From Arbacia lixula (lineage: Eukaryota; Echinodermata; Echinoidea; Arbacioida; Arbaciidae), in assembly GCA_963669155.1 (NCBI GenBank), contig OZ022588.1, positions 10,950,067 through 11,014,066 on the forward strand: DNA of 64,000 nt. Direction: 5' to 3'. This document shows, piece after piece, positions 11,594 through 21,614 of this stretch; the stretch's first letter is position 1, and the number at the start of each line of letters is the position of its first letter. A program made the position numbers and the translations under genes. Below the pieces are notes generated by a model that searched no databases, was not told the origin of the DNA, and saw only the letters and a program-made list of their open reading frames with translations.

Positions 11594-12631
11594 TAGGCCT
11601 GAGTCGAATCGATTATTAAGCCGGTGTTTGATCGAAGAAGTCGAACTCCGATTTCATTTTGATGAATTCGATGCATCGACGAAATTACCAAATTGACTAG
11701 AAAACACAAAATCTTTTGTTTGATAGTCCTGTTATACACAATTTATCTTCATATTTTCACAATTTTAATTTGCTTACTTGGTTCCTACTCTCTTTTGTGA
11801 GTTTTGCAGGTAACGCATCAAGAGAATGAACAGGTCGCTCGATGATCAAGCAGCTACTACATACTACTTGGATTTGATTCGTTCACTACTATATACAGCG
11901 CAACGCCACAACAAACAATTGTCCATAGACTTTGTACAACGGATAGCATCGTGTGTTGTGAAAACCCGGAAATACAGTGGCAATCGTGCGTAAGGCTCAT
12001 TTGCATACACGCTGCCGACGTACAGACTAATAGAGCGTCTCCGTACAGCGATTCGGAGACCACTGATTGGTGCATCGCGTAGATCACGTCATAACCATGT
12101 GGTCGCCAAAACAGTGATACAATATCCAGTCACGTTGTCCGAAACCCGGAAGCGATTTTTCGACGCATTAGGGTTACGGGAAAAAAAAATCGCAACCCGG
12201 AAGCTGATTGACTTTTTGCCCGTTGCAATAGACTCTACAGATTCCAACCTACATACATGTATACGATGCCATATTGACGCTAATTTGTAAGATTTTGACG
12301 GAAAAACAAGAAGTAATCGAAATTCGCTTACATGTGCAGTATCGGTGAGAAAATAGATTCTCCGAGGTTACCTATCATAATTCATATAAAATATAGGAAA
12401 GTGAAATTCTAGGTCGATTTTGGTACGAGGTGATAGAGAATTGCACGCTTGTTTTGGTGGAATACTATGTGGGGAAATGGAAGGATTGCACTGCGTATGC
12501 TTACTATATTTTCATTCATAAATTGGCTCTTGGCAGTGGCTGGGTGACGTCATGTATCGATGCAGCGATGTTCGATCGGCGCAAAGCCATCGAACACCGG
12601 TTTCTGAAAAAATCGATATGACTCAGGCTTA
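11594..12631. mobile_element. Non-autonomous hAT-like DNA transposon with 8-bp TSD
   Basis: The element is bounded by identical 8-bp direct repeats ATTGTATG (11586-11593 and 12632-12639). Its termini are inverted repeats: TAGGCCTGAGTC on the left and TAAGCCTGAGTC read from the right, followed inward on both sides by ATCGATT and CCGGTGTT(T/C)GAT. The 1038-bp body has no long ORF. Eight-base duplications with short TIRs are characteristic of the hAT superfamily, and the terminus partly fits the hAT consensus. The family assignment is inference. Confidence 0.78.
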
Positions 12632-12814
12632 ATTGTATGATGTCAGTGTATTTGTTTAATAATGCTGCCCTCGTTTATTAATATTGTTAAAAACAATGCT
12701 GCATTTAAACTTTCTAAATGTGTGGTATAAGTGATATGCAGATAAAATTATTGTAAGCTGATCCCTTTAGCTTGTGCTTCTGATCAGCATTTTTTTTTTA
12801 CTTCATTTTATCCA

Positions 12815-12910
12815 GAATGGAGCACACCATCTACTACTGGGTGTATACCTAAAATTTCTTTTCAGAATTAAAATTATCCCAGAAAGCCCTTTCACCAACA
12901 CCTAGCTGAT
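12815..12910 (+). repeat. Short interspersed module, copy 3
   Basis: This is the same module as at 715-810: GGAGCACACC, CTACTACTGGGTGTATACC, TAAAATTTC, then CCCAGAAAGCCCTTTCACC and CTAGCTGATC. It lies about 65 bases upstream of stomatin exon B. Confidence 0.5.
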
Positions 12911-12976
12911 CATTACTTGTTATATACCTGAATAAATGAATAAATAAATAAATATTGTTTGTTGTTTTTTGTGCAG

Positions 12977-13049
12977 GTTGTCCAGGAGTATGAGAGGGCA
13001 GTTATCTTCAGACTGGGTCGCCTCCTGGCTGGTGGAGCTAAGGGGCCAG
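12977..13049 (+). CDS. STOM: Stomatin coding exon B: start of SPFH domain
   Basis: The acceptor is TTTTTTGTGCAG and the donor CCAG|GTAAGA. It encodes VVQEYERAVIFRLGR and then LLAGGAKGP, the universally conserved entry to the stomatin SPFH domain. It continues from exon A in phase 0 and leaves one base of a glycine codon for exon C. Confidence 0.95.
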
Positions 13050-13059
13050 GTAAGACGTT

Positions 13060-13399
13060 CATGCCCCCCCCTCCCCCATCCCCATGTGTCCCTCTCTGCC
13101 TGGCCCATACTCTCTCTCCCTCTCTCTCTCTCCCTCCCTCTCCCTCTCCCTCTCTCCCTCTCTCTCTCTCTCTTTGTTGCCCTCTATCTATTTATGTCTC
13201 TTTCTTTTGTCTGTATTTTCTGTCTTGTGATGTGTGCATACATGTCTGCTACATGTATCTCTTTCTTATCTCTTTCTTTTGTCTTCTGTTACCTACTGTA
13301 TTTCTCTCTCCTTCTTTTATCTGTGTTTTCTGTCTCTTTTTGGCTGCTTGTCCATCTAACCTCTCTCCCCTTTCTGTCTTTCCTTCTCTTTTTTCTATT

Positions 13400-13439
<40 letters not shown>

Positions 13440-13690
13440 TCTTCTTTTGACTGTATTTTCAGTCTTATGTTGTCTGCATACCTGTCCATTCGTTACCTCT
13501 TGCTCTCTCTCTCTCTATCTTTTGTCTGCATTTCTGTCTCATTTCGTCTGTACATCCAAGCCTCTCTCTCCCTCTTTCTTTCTCTCCATCTCTCTTGTTG
13601 TTTTATATCTCTATTTCTGTATTTTCTATCTTGTTTTGTTTGAATGCCTTTCTGTTTTCTTTCTCACTCTCTTTCCACCTATCTCCAAGT
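13060..13690 (+). repeat. Pyrimidine-rich (CT)n tract following exon B
   Basis: C/T-rich sequence starts within about 10 bases of the exon B donor and includes long CTCTCTCT runs (13107-13172, 13405-13435). The 127-224-residue plus-strand ORFs over it are Ser/Leu/Phe low complexity extending out of the real exon and are rejected as genes. Confidence 0.9.
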
Positions 13691-14541
13691 ATTTAGGAGA
13701 TGCATCTATTTTTATAAACATTGTATTTTGCTCTCAGAATGTTAGTATATATATGTGTATGTGTGGGTGTGGGTGTGTGAAGACGTCTTACTATCATTAT
13801 CACTGTCCACCTTTTTATTTCTCTTCATAGCTTTCTCTTCAATTCTGACTTTAGGCTTACTTCCTAGAACAGAACAAAAGTGTATTTTGCCACCTTCTAG
13901 CTAATGCAGACCCACATTCAGAGTATTTGCTTTCCATTTCTCCCCTTACTCTCTCTCATCTCTCATGTTTGCAAGCCTTTCTCCAAGAAATTTCCCTGGA
14001 GTATGAATGATCCAAGCCCACCCCTGTCATGAAACATGAGGCATATAGATGCTTTCAAATATTTAAGAAACTCTTGTAGTTTAAACTGCATCCACTTATG
14101 TCGTTTCTCAGAAGATTGTAATATTCCAGGAATGTATTAATTCATGGATGTGGATATTTCATCTTTTGAAAGCGGCAATTCCATTACACAGTTTTGGGGT
14201 TTGGGAAGTTAGATGTGTGCCGGATGATGGCATGTTCAGACCAGTGAGAACACTCTATCCAGGAAAACAGTTTACTGATTTTCACTCTTGGTGACAATTA
14301 ACAATCAGCTCTTCCTTAGTACTGGCTTTGGACTTCTCAAGAAAGCAAGAAAATTTCATTATTGGATGCTGCCCTTGCTTTGATATGATCAGAAATCGCA
14401 AGAATGATTTTTTTTTTGTAACAAAGGATTATCTAGTCTCTGATGCATTCTAGGTAGAGTGTGATCTAGGGAGGCAGAGCCAACTTATTTTAACTTTTTC
14501 TAACATTTAATGTTTTTTTTTCTTCATTTCTGTATTGCCAG
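13691..14541. other. Intron sequence with no identified feature
   Basis: Unique-looking intron between exons B and C. It has only a short TG-rich stretch near 13750-13780. Confidence 0.45.
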
Positions 14542-14624
14542 GTATTTTCTTGATTCTGCCTTGCATTGAGAGCTACACGAAGGTGGATCTCAGAACAGTG
14601 TCCTTTGATGTACCCCCTCAAGAG
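14542..14624 (+). CDS. STOM: Stomatin coding exon C
   Basis: The acceptor is TTGCCAG and the donor GAG|GTAGGT. It completes a glycine codon and encodes IFLILPCIESYTKVDLR followed by TVSFDVPPQE, the second strand block of the SPFH domain. It ends in phase 0. Confidence 0.95.
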
Positions 14625-14678
14625 GTAGGTCCAGTGATGTTAAGTCGTGCCGTAAACTGTACATCTTCATCCACTTCT

Positions 14679-14787
14679 GGGGCCACATTCATGAAACCTT
14701 ACTAGCCTAGATAGGTACTGAAATGCATGTTGATGAATGCACTTTAGCAACTAACTCGGCCTCGTAAGGTTTCATGAATATGGCCCC
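14679..14787. mobile_element. Short foldback element, GGGGCCAC family, copy 1
   Basis: The left arm GGGGCCACATTCATGAAACC and the right arm, whose complement reads GGGGCCATATTCATGAAACC, are nearly perfect inverted repeats of about 30 bases. A second member lies at 14922-15031. It is non-coding. Confidence 0.7.
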
Positions 14788-14788
14788 T

Positions 14789-14920
14789 GGGCTCCATCTT
14801 ATAAATAGTTGCGATTGATCCATATTGATCACAAGTCCAATCTACTGTCTCTAATGTACAGAGATATATATGATTGATAGAAATTGCGAGTCAATGGCAA
14901 TTCTTTATCGGATAGAGCCC
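14789..14920. mobile_element. Short foldback element, GGGCTCCATC family
   Basis: The left arm is GGGCTCCATCTTATAAATAG, and the right arm's complement begins GGGCTCTATCCGATAAAG. Both continue with a TTG(C)GATTGA-like stretch. It sits exactly between two members of the GGGGCCAC family. A decayed relative is at 27966-28097. Confidence 0.6.
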
Positions 14921-14921
14921 T

Positions 14922-15031
14922 GGGGCCATATTCATGAAAGCTTACTAGTCTAGTAAGTTACTAAAAATGCATACAGATCAATGCACTCTAGTAACTAACT
15001 AGGCTTAGTATGGTTCGATGAAAATAGCCCC
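14922..15031. mobile_element. Short foldback element, GGGGCCAC family, copy 2
   Basis: It begins GGGGCCATATTCATGAAAGC and ends with a diverged reverse complement ATAGCCCC. Size and central sequence (AATGCA, CTAGTAACTAACT) match the copy at 14679. Confidence 0.65.
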
Positions 15032-15394
15032 AGGTCACACAGTGCCAGCTGTAATATAAAGGATAGGAGGTAAAAAAAAACTTGTTCCGAAATTAATTTT
15101 AAAGAGCCCTATTGCAATTTGTCAGATAATATTTTACTTGCACTGTTGTAGAAGAAAAGGACTTAGCCTTGATGAAATTCCCACAGAAAAGAAAATAAGT
15201 GTGGTGAATAATGGTGGCCACACAACACATACAATTCTCGCAAGGAGAATAGGAGCCTTGTGCATTTGGACACATGTTTTTACCCACATACCTCCATGAA
15301 TAAGATTTAGTCCTTCATCAAAACCAGAAAAGGGGTGATTGATGGAATCATACAGCACACAACATACATGTACATGTATGCGAGCACAGCTCGC

Positions 15395-15540
15395 AAGTGA
15401 TGTCACAGATCTAAACTTTCAAAAATTCATAACTTTCTTATCCTTTGACAGATTTTCATCAACTTATATATTGCTTTTATTTTGCTTCTATACTGACCAA
15501 CTATTTAACTTCTGGGTAGACCTACCCTTTAAATAGGAGA
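15395..15540. repeat. Interspersed 'TATCCTTTGACAGATTTT' repeat, copy 1
   Basis: The motif order is GTGATGTCACAGATC, AAACTTTCAAAAAT, ATAACTTTCTTATCC, TTTGACAGATTTT, then a terminal CCTTTAAA. Related copies lie at 17810-17960, 56556-56725 and 60725-60830, so this is a dispersed family. It is non-coding. Confidence 0.6.
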
Positions 15541-15756
15541 GTGGAAATGATGTTACCTGGTTAAAGGATGAAATAAAGATCTCACTTACTCTCCCAAGGT
15601 CCCATGCTGAAATCTGTCTCATTGTAAGTCTGCATGACAATGAAAGTAGACGTTATAAGCGTCTCACCGCCCTGGGCAAGGCAGATTTACTTATCATATT
15701 CCTAGTCACTAGAGACGGCCAGTTGTATAGCCTAGACTCGAGGCTTGTTTTCTCTG

Positions 15757-15840
15757 TATTTTTTTTTTTGATCTATTTCCAGTTTTATTTAAGCAGGGTG
15801 GCCTCTTAAGTTATAAAAATGCTGTCACTGAGGGCCCTGA
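15757..15840 (-). repeat. Retroelement 3' tail-like fragment (minus)
   Basis: A T-run at 15760-15769 is followed by sequence whose complement reads GAGGCCACCCTGCTTAAATA upstream of the A-run. This resembles 3' ends of SINE/LINE families that end in ...CCTGNTTAAATAAA. A small fragment, called on tail structure only. Confidence 0.35.
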
Positions 15841-16265
15841 TGGATAGAAAATATATTACAATACATAACAATAATAGATAAATTCAAAACATATCAACAT
15901 TTTTAACAAATTCAATGGACAAACATAACATAGTAAAATCAACAGTAACATCGACAACTTCATATCATGAATGATATCTCCACTGAAGTATTAACTGAGG
16001 TTGGATATGATATATGCTCTGAATGGACCAGCCAGAGCAGAGTGCAGCAATAGTCTGTCTGATCAGACTTTTGAGTAAATGTACATGTAGGTGTAGCATA
16101 TGGACAAATATATAGTTCCAGTCCCCGAACGTAAGACTGATATGTCCCAAAGCCTTTGATATTCCCATTAGACCTCAGTGGATATTCCCATTTGCAAGGG
16201 TTGCACAAACCCTTGTTGGTCAATTAATAGAGACGTTTGGAATGCACGTTGTATACTGTGAACTG

Positions 16266-16923
16266 GTATGTGATTACGTCATTGCACGACACTGCCCATG
16301 CCACGACGTACGTCCACGATCTAGGACGCGATGAAATTGGTGGATTCTACGCTCTGGATGTGGGAACTGTACATGTTGACCTGTGGTTGAGAACGCGGGG
16401 CATGCGCAGTGGTCCGTATCGTGCGGTTAGGCCTGTAGCCTATGCGGTATGTGATTACGTCATTGCGGTATGTGATTATGTGAACGCAGGGCATGCGCAG
16501 TGGTCCGTATCGTGCGGTTAGGCCTGTAGCCTATGCGGTATGTGATTACGTCATTGCGGTATGTGATTACGTCATTGCATGACACTGCGCATGCTACGAC
16601 GTATGTCCATGATCTAGGACGCGATGAAATTGGTGGATTCTACGTTCTGGATGTGGGTACTGTACTTGTTGACCTGTGGTTGAGAACGCAGGGCATGCGC
16701 AGTGGTCCGTATCGTGCGGTTAGGCCTGTAGCCTATGCGGTATGTGATTACGTCATTGCGGTATGTGATTACGTCATTGCATGACACTGCGCATGCTACG
16801 ACGTATGTCCATGATCTAGGACGCGATGAAATTGGTGGATTCTACGTTCTGGATGTGGGTACTGTACTTGTTGACCTGTGGTTGAGAACGCAGGGCATGC
16901 GCAGTGGTCCATATCATGCGGGC
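16266..16923 (+). repeat. About 203-bp tandem repeat with internal 23-bp sub-repeat
   Basis: Two nearly identical 203-base units (from about 16558 and 16761) follow a slightly diverged copy (16266) and a short, internally deleted copy (from about 16447). Each full unit contains GTATGTGATTACGTCATTGC once or twice, GACGTATGTCCATGATCTAG and GGCATGCGCAGTGGTCC. CpG-containing motifs are frequent. The 81-94-residue ORFs are the same repeat translated and are not regarded as genes. Confidence 0.92.
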
Positions 16924-17959
16924 AGACATTCTCTCGACGGCGTCCTAGATGCGCGTTCACTGAAATCAAAAAGTCCCTGATGAGTTTGAGGAGGTAGACT
17001 AGGTATGGCCATAGACAGGCGTAGAGATAAACAGGGTGAATCAGGCAATCTAGGCTTATCTCACCAGACCCATTTCAAAACAGTTTAACAGTTGTGTCTG
17101 TAATTGCAGACAGAACTGTGCATGTGTGTGTGTGTGTGTATGTGTGCATGTGTGTGTGTATGTGTGCATGTGTCTGGACAGTTGTCAGGGTTGTCCATGC
17201 TGCTTTTTTGAGAGGATAAAGGTGAAAACAGGGAATTATGAGGAATGGGCATGGAGGTTGCCAGGCTGCATCTGAGCCTGTTATGGGTGAGCAACGTGGA
17301 GCCTGGCCTAGCCTCAAGGCTGTCAGTGTGGTCTGTTTCTTGCTCATGAATGTCCTGCAATCAAAACTTAGTCTGGACGCCGAGGCTAGGCATCGATCCT
17401 TCCTTCATCTCATCTTCTCTCATCCTAGTGGCCAGGGACGGGATAGTGAATATCAGTGAGTGCAGGGATTGGGCCCAGTGAGATGATATGCGCCAATCGC
17501 TGCATGTAGCATTTATTCAACTTTCATATTCCCAGTAATCAGGGATCAGCCAGTGCAGCACATTAGAGGGTTGTGGGATGAATGCCTCATGGGATGAAAT
17601 GTCATTGACACAGACATTTGTGTTCTTACCTGTAGGAATCCTCGCTGAAGTTGCCACAATATATGATGTATAATGAATGTCATTAGATGAAGTTCTTGCA
17701 AAAATCAGGATCCATGTATTTATGAGAGTGGATGCTGTTTCATGAGTACTGAACTAAGTCCCTTCACATACTTCATGAGGGTGAGGGTTAACGTGGGGCT
17801 TAAAGGGATAGTTCACTCTGAAGATTGGTTTTGATAAAAGCAGAAACGTGAAAGAAACACATTAGTGCAGGTTTGACAAAAGTGTGTCAAAGGATAAGTA
17901 CGTTATGATCTGTTGAAATTTCAAAAGATCATAACTTATCCTTTGACACTGCATGCCCT
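16924..17959. other. Intron sequence with (TG)n and one dispersed repeat
   Basis: A TG/TGTGTGCA microsatellite lies at 17117-17172. A copy of the TATCCTTTGACA repeat lies at 17810-17960, with GATAGTTCACTCTGAAGA at its start and two inverted copies of the GGATAAGT/ACTTATCC motif. No gene was seen. Confidence 0.55.
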
Positions 17960-18795
17960 GAACTTTGGTCCTAGGAATTAGATGTAGTCCGCACCGTACG
18001 CAGGATGTGTGCTCTTGCCCTATCTGCCAGGCTGAGGTTTGGTCCTAGTAATAAGATGTAGTCTGCAGTGTATAAGCTGAAGTTTGGTCCTAATAATAAG
18101 ATGTAGTCTGCACCATATGCGCTAAAGTTTGGTCCTAATAATAAGATGTAGTCTGCACCATATGCACTGAGGTTTGGTCCTAGTAATAAGATGTAGCCTG
18201 CACCGTATGCGCTGAAGTTTGGTCCTAATAATAAGATGTAGTCTGCACCGTATGCGCTGAAGTTTGGTCCTAGCAATAAGATGTAGTCTGCACCGTATGC
18301 GCTTAAGTTTGGTCCAGTAATAACATGTAGCCTGCACTGTATGAACTGAAGTTTGGTCCTAGTAATAAGATGTAGCCTGCGCCATATGCACTGAAGTTTG
18401 GTCCTAATAATAAGATGTAGTCTGCACCGTATGCGCTGAAGTTTGGTCCTAGTAATAAGATGAAGTCTGCACTGTATGCGCTGAAGTTTGGTCCTAATAA
18501 GATGTAGCCTGCACCGTATGCGCTGAAGTTTGTTCCTAATAATAAGATGTAGCCTGCACCGTATGCGCTGAAGTTTGGTCCTAGTAATATAAGATGAAGT
18601 CTGCACTGTATGCGCTGAAGTATGTTCCTAGTGATAAGATGTAGTCTGCACCGTATGCGCTGAAGTTTGGTCCTAGTAATAAGATGTAGTCTGCACCGCA
18701 TGCGCTGAAGTTTGGTCCTAGTAATAAGATGTAGCCTGCACCGTTTGCGCTGAAGTTTGGTCCTAATAATAAGATGTAGTCTGCACCGTACACAG
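17960..18795 (+). repeat. 45-bp minisatellite, about 17 copies
   Basis: The consensus unit has AAGTTTGGTCCTAATAATAA followed by GATGTAGTCTGCACCGTATG and CGCTG. Single-base variants alternate between units (GTAGTC/GTAGCC, CTAGTAAT/CTAATAAT). Both edges carry GCAGGATGTGTGCTCTTGCC-like sequence (17999 and 18790). Because 45 is divisible by three, frames stay open for up to 211 codons on the minus strand; these are artefacts. Confidence 0.95.
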
Positions 18796-18954
18796 GATGT
18801 GTGCTCTTGCCTACCTGCCAGGTTGATGTGAGCTTAAAGCACAGAATATGCAAAGCAGACATAGGAGAAGGGTCCTAGTGTTCGGCTCAGCCTGAGTGGT
18901 GATGTGCATGTGTAAATATGTGAGCGAAGGTGGATGCCGGCCTTGTTGACTTAG

Positions 18955-19350
18955 CTAGGAGATGAGATGGAGATGGCGCATAGAAGGGAGAATGGGGGAA
19001 AAGGGCAGAGATTGAAATGAAGTGAGAAGGAGTGAAGAGGAGAGAGCAGGGAGAATGGGGGAAAAGGGCAGAGATTGGAAGTGAGAAGGAGAGAAGAGGA
19101 GAGTCAGAGGTAGAGAGAGTTTGTGTGTAGAGAGAGAGAAAGAGAGAGAGAGACAGAGAGACAGAGGCAGACAGACAGAGACAGACAGACAGGCAGACAG
19201 ACAGAGAGACATAGAGATAGAGAGGAGAGGGTGGTAAGGAAATCGCAGAAGGAGGGGGAGTGACGGAGGGCAGGACTGATGGGGTAGTTGTGGGAGAGGC
19301 AGAGAAGAGGTTAGGGCCGGAGAGGAATAAAATGAGAAACTGGTAGAGAG
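18955..19350 (+). repeat. Purine-rich tract with GACA microsatellite
   Basis: GA-rich sequence with GACAGACAGACAG units near 19170-19205. A roughly 60-base duplicated segment (GGGAGAATGGGGGAAAAGGG at about 18988 and 19051) is also present. It is non-coding. Confidence 0.85.
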
Positions 19351-20327
19351 AACAAGCAAGAGTGACTAACAGGCGACTAACCAGAGACAGAAACAGAAAA
19401 TGATATTATACTAGGATGGTTAAATCATAAAAGGGGGAAGGATAACAAAGGATGTAGCAAAGACGTTGAAGAGACAAGATGTTGACCACAGCAGTAAAAG
19501 ACAGTAGAAGCACAGATTCTAATCTCAGGTTCATCATGATCATTTGATTCATCATGTTTAGAAAATTAGATGGGAAATAGGAGGGGAGGAAAGGGGGTGG
19601 GGGCAATACAGGAATTGAATCCTACTGTATGATCCCTTTCCTTCATTCATTTTCTTTCCCCTGTTTGCAAGAATATAAAGCGCATGAAACCATATTTGGC
19701 AGAGGCTTCTTTTCAAGTCTTACAACAAAATAATCAAATCATTAAACTATGTTGCATTTTTAAACCAGAAACAAAATTCAAATTTTCACTAAGGTTTTAT
19801 TTTTTTGCAATTTTGGGCTTCATTGCAATGAGCCCTTGTGCATATTTTTCCAATTGTCTTGGTTACTGTAAGCTGCCCAAGACACATGCATGTATTACCA
19901 TAGTCCTTTCCCTTCTGCCATGTATAGATGTAGACAGAGTGATGTAAGATAACAATTTCATATTCAACACCCAGATTTTGACTAAAGGCAATACAACAGT
20001 GTTACAGGATGCCATAATCTTAGAACTATTGTGTGCAAATCCCAGTTAAAGAAAAAAGAATGTTATTGAATAGACCACTTTCGTAATGTATGCACACTTT
20101 ATGCACGCCCTTCAAACAATATGTCAATAGAGATTAGCCTTCAAGATTGTCTGAGATTTGTCTGACTAGCAACAACTAACTAATACGTAGATTCAGAATG
20201 CATTCCACCATTGGAAATGAATCACTAAAATACATCTGAATGAAAAACTTTTTATCGCCACGGTACTATGGAATCAGGGGAAAATTGTGAATACATGATA
20301 AAAATGGCTATTTGCTCTCCGTCACAG
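19351..20327. other. Intron sequence with no identified feature
   Basis: AT-rich intron upstream of stomatin exon D. The 87-codon ORF at 19684-19947 has no recognisable motif or splice context. Confidence 0.45.
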
Positions 20328-20531
20328 ATTTTGACCAAAGACAGCGTGACGGTGTCCGTGGATGCGGTGGTCTACTACCGAGTCCAGAACGCCACCATCA
20401 GCATCGCTAACGTGGAAGACGCCAACGCCTCAACACGCCTTCTGGCTCAGACCACGCTGCGTAACGTCCTGGGTACCAAGAACCTCTCTGAGATCCTTTC
20501 AGACCGCGAGGGCATCAGCCACTTTATGCAG
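20328..20531 (+). CDS. STOM: Stomatin coding exon D: SPFH core
   Basis: Acceptor CTCTCCGTCACAG, donor CAG|GTAGGG. It encodes 68 residues beginning ILTKDSVTVSVDAVVYYRV and including RLLAQTTLRNVLGTKNLSEI and LSDREGISHFMQ, the most conserved part of the band-7 domain. Both ends are phase 0. The donor is immediately followed by a 20-bp tandem repeat. Confidence 0.96.
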
Positions 20532-20664
20532 GTAGGGTCTTGTGATACTCTTAGGGTCATGTGATACTTGCAGGGTCATGTGATACTTGTAGGGTCATGT
20601 GATACTTGTAGGGTCATGTGATACTCGTAGGGTCATGTGATACTCGTAGGGTCATATGATACTT
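20532..20664 (+). repeat. 20-bp tandem repeat starting at exon D splice donor
   Basis: Seven units of TAGGGTCATGTGATACTTG and variants follow directly after the exon. The first unit contains the authentic donor GTAGGGTC. Later units keep GTAGGGTCATG but lack the preceding CAG, except the third (GCAGGGTC), which lacks the GT. Confidence 0.93.
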
Positions 20665-20826
20665 TTCACCATCCTAGGACCGACCATTGATAATGCCATG
20701 TCAATCAAAACACAATTCCTTGCCTATGGGACTGAGACAGTCAAAGGCTCATATTCACAACAGTGGTTTAATTTAGTCCACATACTAAACATGGACGAAC
20801 TGTATGGGGCGCAAAATAAATCACCT

Positions 20827-20986
20827 GTGCCCTTTTGCATAAAACTTACCATTGATGGTAACTCGTGTCATCAATGGTAACTACCATGGTAACACCGCTC
20901 AACAGCCAACCAAATTCAAGGTTACCCTAGAAGTTGCCATTGATAGCAAAGTTACCACCAATGGTAAGTTTTATGCCACAGGGCAC
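20827..20986. mobile_element. Foldback element, GCATAAAACTTACCATTG family
   Basis: The left arm GTGCCCTTTTGCATAAAACT continues TACCATTGATGG. The right arm reads as its complement, GTGCCCTGTGGCATAAAACT, then TACCATTGGTGG. The interior has further inverted GGTAAC/GTTACC pairs. A shorter relative is at 28283-28399. It is non-coding. Confidence 0.72.
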
Positions 20987-21558
20987 TGATGCCGTCACAA
21001 AATCAGTGATTTTCATCACAGAATCACAACAGTGGGTGATTTATTTGCTTTATTATGTGGACAAACTCACTATGCATATACCACAGTGATTCCGAGGTCA
21101 AAATCTGTTACATTAAATCAATATTTGTGTTTCATGTTATTTTATTTGGGATTCCATAAAGTTGGTCCAGGTTTAGAACACTGTTTGCATTAAACCGCTG
21201 TGCTCAATACAGAACATTGTGGTTGAATGTAACTTATGTTTGTAGTTTCATATGGTGTGTTATTCCAATTGATTGTGGGGCACCAAAAACCTTTTAGAAA
21301 TCCTGTCAGGACACAAATCCCTCAGCCACTCTGTGCAGGCATGGTCATGTGATTGGTCATGTGATTAAAATTTGTCTATATAACCCATATTATTGACAAT
21401 ACACACAACATTATCCCATTGATCAGCTGTGAAATCTTTCCTTTTAATACTTGGTTCCTTGGTGCAAGCTTACATTTTATACAATATTTCGTAGCCACAG
21501 AATTTCTTATAATTTCTTTTTTTTTTGTAAATTTCCCTTGTTTTTTTCCCCTCACTAG
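20987..21558. other. Intron sequence with no identified feature
   Basis: Unique-looking intron ending in a strong polypyrimidine tract before exon E. No ORF of note was seen. Confidence 0.45.
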
Positions 21559-21614
21559 TCAAGTCTTGACGAGGCTACTGATCCATGGGGGATCAAGGTT
21601 GAACGTGTGGAAAT
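21559..21614 (+). CDS. STOM: Stomatin coding exon E
   Basis: The acceptor is TTTTTTTCCCCTCACTAG and the donor AAAT|GTGAGT. It encodes SSLDEATDPWGIKVERVE and two bases of an isoleucine codon completed by exon F. WGIKVERVEI is a hallmark of stomatins. Confidence 0.95.

Larger units (their letters stand above)
15032..16265. other. Intron sequence carrying two repeat fragments
   Basis: No gene was recognised. It holds a copy of the TATCCTTTGACAGATTTT repeat (15395-15540) and a minus-strand retroelement-like tail (15757-15840), each listed separately. Confidence 0.45.

Noticed and set aside
12959..13643. 163-224-codon ORFs starting in stomatin exon B
   Set aside because: Real exon sequence for about 24 codons followed by intronic CT repeats; the donor at 13050 is strong.
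16237..16980. Repeated 81-94-codon ORFs with MRYVITSLHDTAHATTYVHD
   Set aside because: Same 203-bp tandem repeat translated; no support for a protein.
17971..18862. 93-211-codon minus-strand ORFs with GPNFSAYGADYILLL repeats
   Set aside because: Artefact of a 45-bp minisatellite; several frames are equally open.
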